Assembly: GCA_965206315.1 (NCBI GenBank)
Contig: OZ242210.1
Coordinates: 186,001 to 250,000 of the forward strand
Direction of reading: 5' to 3'
Length of the DNA stretch: 64,000 nucleotides
Origin: Bin16 sp965206315
GTDB taxonomy: Bacteria; Chloroflexota; Dehalococcoidia; Lucifugimonadales; Australimonadaceae
Part shown: positions 33,359-41,380 of the stretch, one piece after another
Position numbering within the stretch: position 1 is the stretch's first letter
Layout: each line of letters opens with the position of its first letter
Notes under the pieces: generated by a model
What the model was told of the DNA's origin: nothing
The model's database searches: none
Seen by the model: only the letters and a program-made list of their open reading frames with translations
Translations under genes and position numbers: made by a program

Positions 33359-35053
33359 ATGTACGACCTGCTGATCAAGAACGGAAGAGTCGCCGACGGC
33401 TCGGGCATGCCTTCCTTCATCGCCGACGTCGGCATCGTGGACGGACGCTTCGCCGACGTAGGCCGCCTCTCCGGCCCGGCGCAGCGCACCATCGACGCCG
33501 AGGGACGTGTCGTCGCGCCGGGGTTCATCGACAACCACTGCCACTTCGACGCCCAGGTGACGTGGGACCCGCTCTGCACGTTCTCCCCGCAGCACGGCGT
33601 CACCAGCGTCATCTTCGGCAACTGTTCGCTGACTCTCGCGCCGGTGAAGCCGGACGACCACGACGCCCTCGCGATGATGCTCTCGCGCGTCGAGGCCATC
33701 CCCATGGAGAGCCTCCAGGAAGGCATCCCCTGGGAGTGGACGACGTTCGGCGGCTACCTCGACTACCTCGACCAGCGCCTGGGCGTCAACGCGGGTGCGC
33801 TCGTCGGCCACTCCGCCGTGCGTCGCTGGGTCATGGGTGACGAGTCGTTCCAGCGGGCCGAGGCCACTCCCGCCGAGATGGAAGAGATGAAGCAGCTCGT
33901 CCGGGACTCCATCCGGCAGGGCGCGCTCGGCCTCTCGTTCAACCGCAACAGCGGCCACATGGACCTGCTCGGACGCCCCATCCCCGGCATCGTGCCTCCG
34001 GTCGAGGAGCTGTACGAGCTCGCGACCGCGCTCCGCGACGTGGGCGCCGGCGTCGTGCAATGCGGCGCGGCGTACCCGCTGGAGATACGCGACGGCTTCG
34101 CCACGAAACTCGGCGAGCACGCGCAGCGCCCCGTGGTCTACAACCAGATCGTCTACCACCCCAGCGAGCCGGACCGGTGGCAGCGGCACCTGGACATCGT
34201 GGAGCGCGGCATCGCCGAAGGGAAGCAGGTGTACCCCGTCATCAACCCGCGCCCCCAGGCGCAGCGCTTCACCATGCGCAACGCCCAGATATTCGACCGG
34301 ATGCCCACCTGGCGCGAGGTGATGCTCGGCTCTGTCGAGGAGAAGGCTGCCGCCTTCCGCGACCCCGCGGTGCGCGACAAGCTCCGCGCCGAGGCCGTCG
34401 ACGGCAAGGACCTGCCTTCCGGCGCGCTGCCCATCAAGTGGGACCGCATCTTCATCACCCGCACGCTCAAGGAGCGCAACAGCGCGTACAAGGGCATGAG
34501 CGTCGCGGAGATGGCGGAGACCCAGGGCAAGGAGATCCTCGACGGTTTCCTCGACCTCGTGCTTGACGAGGACCTCGGCACCGGGATGCAGAACAGCCAG
34601 GCCGGCGCGGACGGCGGCATCATGGGCAGGCTCATCGCCAGTCCCTACACCGTCATCGGCCTCTCGGACGCCGGCGCGCACGTCGTATTCGAGGCGGGCT
34701 ACGGCTACAGCACGCTCGTGCTCGGGAAGTGGGTGCGCGAGGAAGGGGCGCTCTCGCTGGAGGAAGCGGTGCGCAAGCTCAGCTTCATGCAGGCGTCGCT
34801 CTTCGGACTGCACGACCGCGGCCTGCTGCGCCCCGGCTTCGCCGCCGACGTGGTGGTGTTCGACCCGGACACCGTCGGCGCGGAGGAGCCGGACGAGGTG
34901 AACGACCTCCCCGGCGGGCTGATGCGCCTGCGCCAGAAGGCCAACGGCGTGGACTACACCATCGTCAATGGCGAGGTGCTGCTGGAAGACGGCGAGCACA
35001 CCGGCGCATACCCGGGCCGCACGCTCCGCAGCCGCGCTCCCGTGCCCGCCTAG
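33359..35053 (+). CDS. N-acyl-D-amino-acid deacylase-like amidohydrolase
   Basis: This is an amidohydrolase-superfamily enzyme of 564 residues, most like D-aminoacylase/dihydroorotase-type proteins. The first metal motif is GFIDNHCHFDAQ (His-x-x-His in place of His-x-His, a real deviation). FGNCSLTLAPVKP matches the conserved GNCGFTLAP block, and SDAGAHV carries the late catalytic Asp. The final VNGEVLLEDGEHTG is the usual composite beta-domain end. Substrate could be an N-acyl-D-amino acid or another cyclic amide. It has GAGGAG before the start and is followed closely by a DUF4177-like gene. Confidence 0.8.
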   Translation: MYDLLIKNGRVADGSGMPSFIADVGIVDGRFADVGRLSGPAQRTIDAEGRVVAPGFIDNHCHFDAQVTWDPLCTFSPQHGVTSVIFGNCSLTLAPVKPDDHDALAMMLSRVEAIPMESLQEGIPWEWTTFGGYLDYLDQRLGVNAGALVGHSAVRRWVMGDESFQRAEATPAEMEEMKQLVRDSIRQGALGLSFNRNSGHMDLLGRPIPGIVPPVEELYELATALRDVGAGVVQCGAAYPLEIRDGFATKLGEHAQRPVVYNQIVYHPSEPDRWQRHLDIVERGIAEGKQVYPVINPRPQAQRFTMRNAQIFDRMPTWREVMLGSVEEKAAAFRDPAVRDKLRAEAVDGKDLPSGALPIKWDRIFITRTLKERNSAYKGMSVAEMAETQGKEILDGFLDLVLDEDLGTGMQNSQAGADGGIMGRLIASPYTVIGLSDAGAHVVFEAGYGYSTLVLGKWVREEGALSLEEAVRKLSFMQASLFGLHDRGLLRPGFAADVVVFDPDTVGAEEPDEVNDLPGGLMRLRQKANGVDYTIVNGEVLLEDGEHTGAYPGRTLRSRAPVPA

Positions 35054-35060
35054 GCAACAG

Positions 35061-35285
35061 ATGGACTACCGCGCACTGACGAAACAGGAGAGGCCACCCA
35101 AGGGTCAGGGCGGCGTGGTAGGGGACGAGTACGTCACCTACGAGATAGAGCGCGACAAGGCGCCGAAGCTTGCCGAGTGGCTGAACCAGATGGACGCGAA
35201 CGGTTACGAGCTCGCGGCGCTGGAGGGATACGGAGGCGGCGGCTCCGTGTACCTGATGGCGGTGGTCCGCCGGAAGCAACGGTGA
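35061..35285 (+). CDS. DUF4177-like small protein
   Basis: The 74-residue protein carries YEIERDKAPKLAEWLNQMD, then ANGYELAALEG and YLMAVVRRKQR. This is the pattern of DUF4177 proteins, which have WELV-type and two-strand motifs. It starts seven bases after the deacylase-like gene and ends 13 bases before msrA, so it belongs to the same transcript. Function is unknown. Confidence 0.6.
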   Translation: MDYRALTKQERPPKGQGGVVGDEYVTYEIERDKAPKLAEWLNQMDANGYELAALEGYGGGGSVYLMAVVRRKQR

Positions 35286-35298
35286 GGAGGTCCTGACG

Positions 35299-35835
35299 AT
35301 GACGACGGAGATGGCCACGCTGGCCGGAGGCTGCTTCTGGTGCCTGGAGGCAGTATACGAGCAGGTGCGCGGTGTCGAGAAGGTCGTCAACGGCTACACC
35401 GGCGGAACGACCGTCGACCCCACCTACTACGAGGTCTGCTCAGGCAACACCGGCCACGCGGAGGCCGTACAACTGACATACGACCCGGACGTGGTCTCGT
35501 ACCGGCAGCTGGTCGAGCTCTTCTTCACGATGCACGACCCGACGACGCTCAACCGCCAGGGGCCGGACACCGGCACGCAGTACCGCTCCGCCATCTACTA
35601 CCACGACGACGAACAGCGCCGGATAGCGGAAGAGGTCATGGCCGACTTCACGGAGCGCCGCGTCTGGCGGGACCCGATCGTCACCGAGTTGCAGCCCCTC
35701 GACGTGTTCTACGACGCCGAGGACTACCACCAGCAGTACTTCCGCAACAATCCGTGGGCGGGCTACTGCCAGATCATCATCGCGCCGAAGGTCGCCAAGC
35801 TCCGCAAGGAGCACCTCGAAGCGCTCAAGGCGTGA
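35299..35835 (+). CDS. msrA: Peptide-methionine (S)-S-oxide reductase
   Basis: This enzyme repairs oxidised methionine in proteins and free methionine. The 178-residue protein has the active-site GCFWCLE with the catalytic Cys12, GYTGG, GHAEAVQLTYDP, and NRQGPDTGTQYRS. A further cysteine in WAGYCQI near the end may recycle the enzyme. It has AGGAGG before the start and sits next to an OsmC-type peroxidase, making a small oxidative-stress block. Confidence 0.94.
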   Translation: MTTEMATLAGGCFWCLEAVYEQVRGVEKVVNGYTGGTTVDPTYYEVCSGNTGHAEAVQLTYDPDVVSYRQLVELFFTMHDPTTLNRQGPDTGTQYRSAIYYHDDEQRRIAEEVMADFTERRVWRDPIVTELQPLDVFYDAEDYHQQYFRNNPWAGYCQIIIAPKVAKLRKEHLEALKA

Positions 35836-35982
35836 TCCGGCGGCCTGCTCCCCTCTTCCTCGAACGCGCGGTGAGGGTGAACCAGGCAACACGGCGTTGA
35901 CCGTCGGATGCTGCGACGCTGATACTTGCGCTGGTCGCCGAACGGGCGACCCATCTTCGCAACGACCCCCCAAGGAGGAGTT

Positions 35983-36426
35983 ATGGCAATCACCAGATCC
36001 GCGCGCGCCGTCTGGAGCGGCGACCTGTTCACCGGCACCGGCACGGTCACCGCGTCGTCGTCCGGCGCGTACAACGAACTTCCCGTATCGTGGAAGGCGC
36101 GCAGCGACGAGACCGCAGGCCCCAGCACGAGCCCCGAGGAGCTGGTCGCGGCAGCGCACGCGAGCTGCTTCTGCATGGCGCTCTCCGTCCGGCTTGGCCA
36201 GGACGGCAAGGTCGCAACCAGACTGGAGGCAGACGCCACGGTCACGTTCGAGCTGTTCGAGGGCGGCGCGAAGGTCGCGTCCAGCGCGCTCAAGGTCGTC
36301 GGCGAGGTGCCGGACATGAGCGAGGACGACTTCCGGCAGGCTGCGGAGGACGCCAAGAACGGCTGCCCCATCTCGACAGCGATGGCGGGCAACGTCGAGC
36401 TCAGCGTCGAGGCGTCGCTGGCGTAA
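35983..36426 (+). CDS. OsmC-family peroxiredoxin
   Basis: This is a thiol-dependent hydroperoxide reductase, 147 residues. The two reactive cysteines of the family are in HASCFCMALS (Cys62, with an extra Cys64) and NGCPIS. The YNELPVSWKAR and SPEELVAAAHA blocks match the OsmC subgroup that detoxifies organic peroxides. I start at the ATG at 35983 because AGGAGGAG lies just before it. A strong hairpin terminator follows. Confidence 0.88.
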   Translation: MAITRSARAVWSGDLFTGTGTVTASSSGAYNELPVSWKARSDETAGPSTSPEELVAAAHASCFCMALSVRLGQDGKVATRLEADATVTFELFEGGAKVASSALKVVGEVPDMSEDDFRQAAEDAKNGCPISTAMAGNVELSVEASLA

Positions 36427-36452
36427 GCCACCGCCGACAGCAGCGTTAAGCC

Positions 36453-36480
36453 AGGAGCCCTCCCGATTGGGAGGGCTCCT
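36453..36480. terminator. Bidirectional hairpin terminator
   Basis: AGGAGCCCTCCC and GGGAGGGCTCCT form a perfect 12-pair stem around a GATT loop. It stands between the convergent OsmC gene and the TctC-like gene. A T-run is lacking (TCGCTGC follows), so it may act as a partial terminator. Confidence 0.65.
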
Positions 36481-36507
36481 TCGCTGCCCATGGGTATGGT
36501 CGCGCGG

Positions 36508-37803
36508 CTAGTCCACGCCGCCCGCGAGCACCAGGAAGCCTTCCCGAAGCACCGGGTCCTCCAGTGCCCTCTGGCCTTCCTGCAGCACCGCTACGATCTC
36601 GTCAGGCCCCGCGTAACCAACCTCACGGTTGAGGAGAGCCATCGCATCGAGGAACTCGGGGTCGTGCGCCGTGGCACGGAATGCGTCCACCCAGACCTGA
36701 TAGATGTGCTCCGGCGTGTCCGGGTGCATGATGAACAGGCGCGACATCTTGTCGTTGATCGTCTCGGTAACGCTGAACAGCGTCTTCTGTTCCTCCGTCA
36801 GATCGATGATGTCGAACACATGCGGAGGTATCTCAGCCCCGAGGTCGTTGACTACGTAGTTGACGAAACTTGCGTCGTCAGCGGGGTCCGCGCCCCAGTA
36901 GAAGAGCGGCACGATCTGCTGCTGTTCCACCCACTCGGGGAAGAGGCTCTTCGCCGTGGCCTCAGAGCCTCTGGTAGTGATATCGATCTCGCGCCTGTCG
37001 AACGCCGCAGCGATGTCAGACGAGCCGGGATAGCCGTAGACGTTCTTGACCGGCCCGCCGACCAGTTCGATGAACGTCGTGGCAAGGCCGCCGCTGTCGC
37101 CCGGCTCTGTTGCGCCGACCGTGAGTTCGCCGCCGGCATTCGCCACGGCCTCATCCCATGTTGTACCCAGGTCGCGGAAGGTGAACTGCGCGCTCACCGT
37201 CGATACTGCTGAGGCCGTGCCGATGATCCTGACCTCATTCATGTCGAAGTCCGGCACGTCTATGCCGACCAGTTCGCGCTTGAAGAAGCGCGGGTGGACG
37301 ACTGCAGCCGCATACCCCTCAGGCTCGATATCGACCAGCGTTGGCCGGAAGATCCGCTCTCCGCCGCCGCCGGTAAGGTTCCGCACCAAGACGCGCGGGT
37401 TGCCAGGCAGGTGCTTGGGCAGGAACTTGGCCACCACTCGTCCGAACGTGTCATAGCCGCCGCCCGGTGAGAAGCCGACGTTGATGGATATACGCTTGTT
37501 CTTGAAGTGCTCCTCCGGGTCGAAGCCGGGGATGGGGGTCGCCGTCGGAGGCGGAGGAGAGGTCGGAGTCGGGGTTGGCGGAGGCGGAGTGACACCCGGC
37601 GGGAGCGGCGTCGGAGTCGCCGCCGGCTCCGCCGGTTCCTCTGGCTCCATCGCGTCCATCGCCGTCGGCGTGGGTGTAGCCGCGGGCACGGGCGTAGGTG
37701 TCGCTGTAGGGTTGGGATCGGGGTCGTCCCCGCCACAGGCGACAGCCAGAAGCGCCGCGCACAGCAGCGCTACGGTTAGACCTAACAATCGCGTCGCACG
37801 CAT
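36508..37803 (-). CDS. TctC-like solute-binding lipoprotein
   Basis: This is a Bug/TctC-type extracytoplasmic binding protein of 431 residues. The signal LLGLTVALLCAALLAVAC ends in the lipobox cysteine, and a long Pro/Thr-rich spacer (about residues 25-90) precedes the binding domain. Family cues are ISINVGFSPGGGYDTFGRVV near its beginning and NLTGGGG. The partner membrane proteins TctA and TctB are not in the window. GGGAGG lies before the ATG. It likely captures a carboxylate. Confidence 0.75.
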   Translation of the reverse strand: MRATRLLGLTVALLCAALLAVACGGDDPDPNPTATPTPVPAATPTPTAMDAMEPEEPAEPAATPTPLPPGVTPPPPTPTPTSPPPPTATPIPGFDPEEHFKNKRISINVGFSPGGGYDTFGRVVAKFLPKHLPGNPRVLVRNLTGGGGERIFRPTLVDIEPEGYAAAVVHPRFFKRELVGIDVPDFDMNEVRIIGTASAVSTVSAQFTFRDLGTTWDEAVANAGGELTVGATEPGDSGGLATTFIELVGGPVKNVYGYPGSSDIAAAFDRREIDITTRGSEATAKSLFPEWVEQQQIVPLFYWGADPADDASFVNYVVNDLGAEIPPHVFDIIDLTEEQKTLFSVTETINDKMSRLFIMHPDTPEHIYQVWVDAFRATAHDPEFLDAMALLNREVGYAGPDEIVAVLQEGQRALEDPVLREGFLVLAGGVD

Positions 37804-37970
37804 CACTTTCCTCCCGTCCCGCGAGTGGGCTCGCAGACGCGTTGCGAACGATAACAGGCGTCGACTGTCAATGCCAAGGGTTGCGCGCAATAACGGATGA
37901 AATTCCTGCAGATGGCCATAAGTCTGCGGCGTGTGGTAGTCTTTCTGCAAATCTTCGCAAGAGCTATTCG

Positions 37971-38480
37971 ATGCAACACCGCAACGACACGGCCGAAGCG
38001 CTGCGGGCCACGGGGCACCGCGTCACCATACAGCGCGTCGCCGTGCTGGATGCCATCCGCGAGATGGAAGGGCACGTCGCTGTCGATCAGGTTGCGGCCA
38101 AGGTCCGCGAAAGGCACCCCCAGATGGACCTGGCGACGGTCTACCGTACCGCCGGACTGCTCAGCCGCCTGCACCTCCTGAACGAGGTCTCCGTCGGCGG
38201 GGTGAGCCACTACGAATACGCCCTTCCCGGCCAGCGGCACGGCCACATGGTGTGCGAGCACTGCGGCAGGACGATCCACGCCTCAACCACGCACCTTGAC
38301 GAGTTGCGCGAGGTGCTGCTGCGCGACACCGGCTTCGAATTGCACGTAGAGCATCTCACCATGAGCGGGCTCTGCCGGGAGTGCCGCCAGGACGAGGGAC
38401 ACTCGCATAGCGGCCACACGCACGCACAGACGCAACACCACAAACATCCTTCGGCAACCGAAACAGGGAGGCAGCAGTGA
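37971..38480 (+). CDS. Fur-family metal-dependent repressor
   Basis: This is a winged-helix regulator of 169 residues. The DNA-binding part reads GHRVTIQRVAVLDAIREME and LATVYRTAGLLSR. The C-terminal half has HGHMVCEHCG and LCREC, two zinc-binding cysteine pairs, and ends in a histidine-rich tail (GHSHSGHTHAQTQHHKH) unusual for Fur. Its stop overlaps the GTG of the Ni/Co transporter, so it probably regulates nickel, cobalt or zinc uptake (Nur- or Zur-like) rather than iron. TTGCGCGCAA at 37881-37890 is a small palindrome upstream. Confidence 0.85.
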   Translation: MQHRNDTAEALRATGHRVTIQRVAVLDAIREMEGHVAVDQVAAKVRERHPQMDLATVYRTAGLLSRLHLLNEVSVGGVSHYEYALPGQRHGHMVCEHCGRTIHASTTHLDELREVLLRDTGFELHVEHLTMSGLCRECRQDEGHSHSGHTHAQTQHHKHPSATETGRQQ

Positions 38481-39217
38481 TAGAAGCTAGTACCGGCGTA
38501 TGGGCCATCCTCGCTATCGGCATGCTCCTGGGCCTGAAGCACGCGACCGACGCCGACCATGTCGTGGCCGTCGCCACCTTCGCGACCGAGCACGGCAACG
38601 TCTGGCGCGGGATGTGGGTGGGCGCGTCATGGGGGCTCGGTCATACGACGCCGCTGCTCATTCTTGGCATCGTCATCCTGCTCGTGAAGGAGGCGCTGCT
38701 CGATCGCTATGAGGCCGTTGCTCCCGTCCTGGAGTTCGGCGTCGGAATCATGCTGGTCTTCCTTGGAGCGCAGGTGTTCTACAAGCTGCGGCGCGGCTCA
38801 CTGCACGCACACGTACACGAACATCAGGGCCAGGCGCACGCGCACGTACACGCCACGCACCGAGAGGGCAGCGAGCCCGGCAACGGCCTCCACGAGGCGC
38901 TCCGTCCCAGCTTCCGCCTGAAGTCCTACGGCGTCGGCATCGTACACGGCCTAGCCGGGAGCGCGGCGGTCATGTTGGTGCTGTTGCCCCAGATCGAGGT
39001 GTTCTGGGTGGGGCTGGGTTACCTCGTGCTGTTCGGCATCGGGACGGTCGCTTCGATGGGCGTTATCACCATCGTCCTTGGGGTGCCGTTCGCGATCATG
39101 TCGCAGACACGGCGGTGGTATCAGATCGTCGCCGGGGTCGCAGGCGCGGCGAGCCTGCTCTTCGGCGTCGCGCTCATGGTGGAGATAGCAACAGGCATGA
39201 CGCTCATCCCGTTCTAG
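38477..39217 (+). CDS. Nickel/cobalt transporter family permease
   Basis: This is a membrane permease of 246 residues. The metal signature LGLKHATDADHVVAVATF near the N-terminus is diagnostic of the NiCoT/HupE-like group, and a second GLGHTTPLLILGI follows. A histidine-rich loop (HAHVHEHQGQAHAHVHATH) around residue 112 would bind metal in transit. The GTG start overlaps the stop of the Fur-family gene, so regulator and transporter are coupled. Confidence 0.85.
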   Translation: MIEASTGVWAILAIGMLLGLKHATDADHVVAVATFATEHGNVWRGMWVGASWGLGHTTPLLILGIVILLVKEALLDRYEAVAPVLEFGVGIMLVFLGAQVFYKLRRGSLHAHVHEHQGQAHAHVHATHREGSEPGNGLHEALRPSFRLKSYGVGIVHGLAGSAAVMLVLLPQIEVFWVGLGYLVLFGIGTVASMGVITIVLGVPFAIMSQTRRWYQIVAGVAGAASLLFGVALMVEIATGMTLIPF

Positions 39218-39220
39218 GTT

Positions 39221-39238
39221 TTGGAGGACGTCCTCCAA
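39221..39238. promoter_or_regulatory. Perfect 18-base palindrome
   Basis: TTGGAGGACGTCCTCCAA is perfectly self-complementary with no loop. It starts three bases after the Ni/Co transporter gene and 83 bases before the next gene. A dimeric regulator site is the natural reading; a terminator is unlikely without a loop or T-run. Confidence 0.5.
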
Positions 39239-39320
39239 TCCCCAGGATGCTGCCTGTTCGATTTCGGGCTATAGTCCCTTCACCAGCGGGCGAATCTGAA
39301 CGAGTGATCGGGGGTGTGCG

Positions 39321-40400
39321 ATGGCAACCGTGATCGACGCCGATACCCACGTGGTCGAGTCAGAAGCGGTGTGGGACTTCTTCGACGAGGAACTCGCGCA
39401 CCTGAAGCCGGTGCTCGTGGGCACCATGGAGCCGTCCTCGAGACTCCCGCGCAACCGGTGGGTCATCGGTCGGCGGCTGATCCCGCAGCCCGCCGGGCCG
39501 GGAGGGCACAACGCCCAGGCACCTCCCGCGGATGCTGAAGTCCTGGCCAGCAAGTTCTGGGGCGGGAAGTCGCTGCAGGACCTGTCCTACCGGCTGCAGG
39601 CGGCCGACGAGATGAGCGTGGACGTGCAGGTCGTCTACCCCACCCTCTTCATCGTCTATCTCACCGGCGACCCGCAGTTGGAACTCGGGCTGTGCCGCGC
39701 GTACAACCGGTTCATGGCCGACGTTTGGTCGAAGTCTAACGACCGTCTGCGCTGGATTCTCGTTCCGCCACTCCAGTCCATCGACCGGGCCATCGAGGAG
39801 ATGCACTACGGCGTCGCGAACGGTGCGGTCGGCGTCCTCTTCCGCGGCATGGAGGGCAGCCGGTCGCTCTGCGACCCGTACTTCTTCCCGGTCTACGACG
39901 AGGCGCAGCGGCTCGGCCTGCCCGTCTGCATCCACACCGGTGCAGGCAACCCCGCGCTCACCGAGGCATTCGACACAACGATCGTGCAGTCGTTCCCCCA
40001 GCAGCGGCTCCTGCCGCTCATCGGCTTCCATGATCTCGTCTCCCACCGCGTCCCGGAGCGGTTCCCGGACCTGCGCATCGGTTTCATCGAGACGAGCGCA
40101 TCCTGGGTGCCGTACCTGCTGCACTACCTGAAGCACCGCGTGCGCGACGGCAGCGACCGCTGGGAGGGCGGCGTGCTGAAGGACTACCGGCTGTTCGTGG
40201 CGTGCGAGGCGGACGAGGATATCTCCTACCTCGCGCAGTGCATCCCGGAGGACCAGCTCCTCATCGGCTCTGACTGGGGCCACACCGACCCCTCCGCGAA
40301 TTACTCCATCGTCGATGAACTCAATGCGCGCGAGGACGTGGAGCCGGAGTTGAAGGAGAAGATCCTCTCCCGCAACCCGCGGGACTTCTACCGGTTGTAA
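39321..40400 (+). CDS. Amidohydrolase-2 family protein (PF04909)
   Basis: The third PF04909 member in the window, 359 residues. The metal motif is VIDADTHVVE, followed by VCIHTGAGNPA with a ligand His and LIGSDWGHTDPS with the catalytic Asp. The FIETSASWVPYLLHYLKHR stretch is typical of the family. It is more distant from the pair at 17820 and 19076 than those are from each other. GGGGGTG lies before the start. It converges with hemH, with seven bases between stops. Substrate unknown. Confidence 0.82.
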   Translation: MATVIDADTHVVESEAVWDFFDEELAHLKPVLVGTMEPSSRLPRNRWVIGRRLIPQPAGPGGHNAQAPPADAEVLASKFWGGKSLQDLSYRLQAADEMSVDVQVVYPTLFIVYLTGDPQLELGLCRAYNRFMADVWSKSNDRLRWILVPPLQSIDRAIEEMHYGVANGAVGVLFRGMEGSRSLCDPYFFPVYDEAQRLGLPVCIHTGAGNPALTEAFDTTIVQSFPQQRLLPLIGFHDLVSHRVPERFPDLRIGFIETSASWVPYLLHYLKHRVRDGSDRWEGGVLKDYRLFVACEADEDISYLAQCIPEDQLLIGSDWGHTDPSANYSIVDELNAREDVEPELKEKILSRNPRDFYRL

Positions 40401-40407
40401 ACGCGGG

Positions 40408-41358
40408 TCAACCGCTCAAGCCGACAACCCGCGCTCCGGCGCCGGTGGAGACTATGTCGAACAACGCGTCGACGAAGTCCGGCGAATCGTTCGGCATCTC
40501 GATACGCGAGAGACGCACACCGAGGTCTTCCGCCGCTCGCTTCGCCACGATGTCGACGTCGAACAGTATCTCAAGGTGGTCACAGACGAAGCCGAACGGG
40601 ACGACGAGCACGTTCTTCCTGCCCTCGCGCGCGATCTGTTCGATACTTTCGAGGATGTCCGGCCCCAGCCACGGCGTGCCGGTCTTCGCCGCGCTCTGGT
40701 AGGCGAAGCGCCACGCCGCGATGCCCGCTGTCTGCGCCACCATCGCGGCGCTCTCCGCCAGCTCCTCCGGGTACGGGTCGCCCTCATCGATTACCCGCAC
40801 GGGCAGGCTGTGCGCGGTGAACAGAACCTCCACGTCTGAAGGGTCAGCGTAGGACCGCGCCAGCGCGTCCCTGATCCGCTGCGCGATGAGTGCTGTGAAC
40901 TGCGGGTTCGCGTGCCAGCTCTCGATGAACCGCGTTGGCGGGGACGACGAGGCCTGCGCCATGCTGCGCACCACGGCATCGCGGTATCCGCCGGTGCTCA
41001 TCCGCGAATAGTGCGGCGCCAGCGGCAGCGCAACGAGTTCGTCTACCCCGTCGGTCACGATGCTCTCGACGGCTTCCGCGATGTAGGGATGCCAGTGCTT
41101 CATACCGGCGTAAACGCGCCAGGAGGCGTCTCCGCCACCGTCCCGGTTCAGACGCCTCTCCAGCAGGTCGGCAACGTTCCGGGTAATCGCCAGCAGCGGC
41201 GTCCTACCGCCCACAGCGCGGTACCGCTCGGTCAGGTTCGCCACCGCTTCCGGACTGGGCGTTCGGCCCCTGAGGATGTCGCGGTAGTACGGCTCGACGT
41301 GGCTCAGGTGCTCTGGCGTCCCGTACGCCATCAGCAGAACGCCTTTCAACCCTGACAC
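40408..41358 (-). CDS. hemH: Ferrochelatase (coproporphyrin type)
   Basis: This enzyme inserts iron into the porphyrin ring. The catalytic His is in LFTAHSLPVRV and the conserved Glu in GFVCDHLEILFD. Length is 316 residues from the GTG at 41358, which has GAGAGAGG close upstream; a longer frame exists but looks untranslated. With hemQ and hemY in the same operon it should act as coproporphyrin III ferrochelatase (CpfC). It is the last gene of the hemQ-E-Y-H order. Confidence 0.88.
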   Translation of the reverse strand: MSGLKGVLLMAYGTPEHLSHVEPYYRDILRGRTPSPEAVANLTERYRAVGGRTPLLAITRNVADLLERRLNRDGGGDASWRVYAGMKHWHPYIAEAVESIVTDGVDELVALPLAPHYSRMSTGGYRDAVVRSMAQASSSPPTRFIESWHANPQFTALIAQRIRDALARSYADPSDVEVLFTAHSLPVRVIDEGDPYPEELAESAAMVAQTAGIAAWRFAYQSAAKTGTPWLGPDILESIEQIAREGRKNVLVVPFGFVCDHLEILFDVDIVAKRAAEDLGVRLSRIEMPNDSPDFVDALFDIVSTGAGARVVGLSG

Positions 41359-41380
41359 GCCCTCTCTCCGTTCCTCGCGC

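Noticed and set aside
36453..36480. A perfect rho-independent terminator
   Set aside because: The stem is strong but the T-run is missing, so I list it only as a likely, possibly bidirectional, hairpin terminator.
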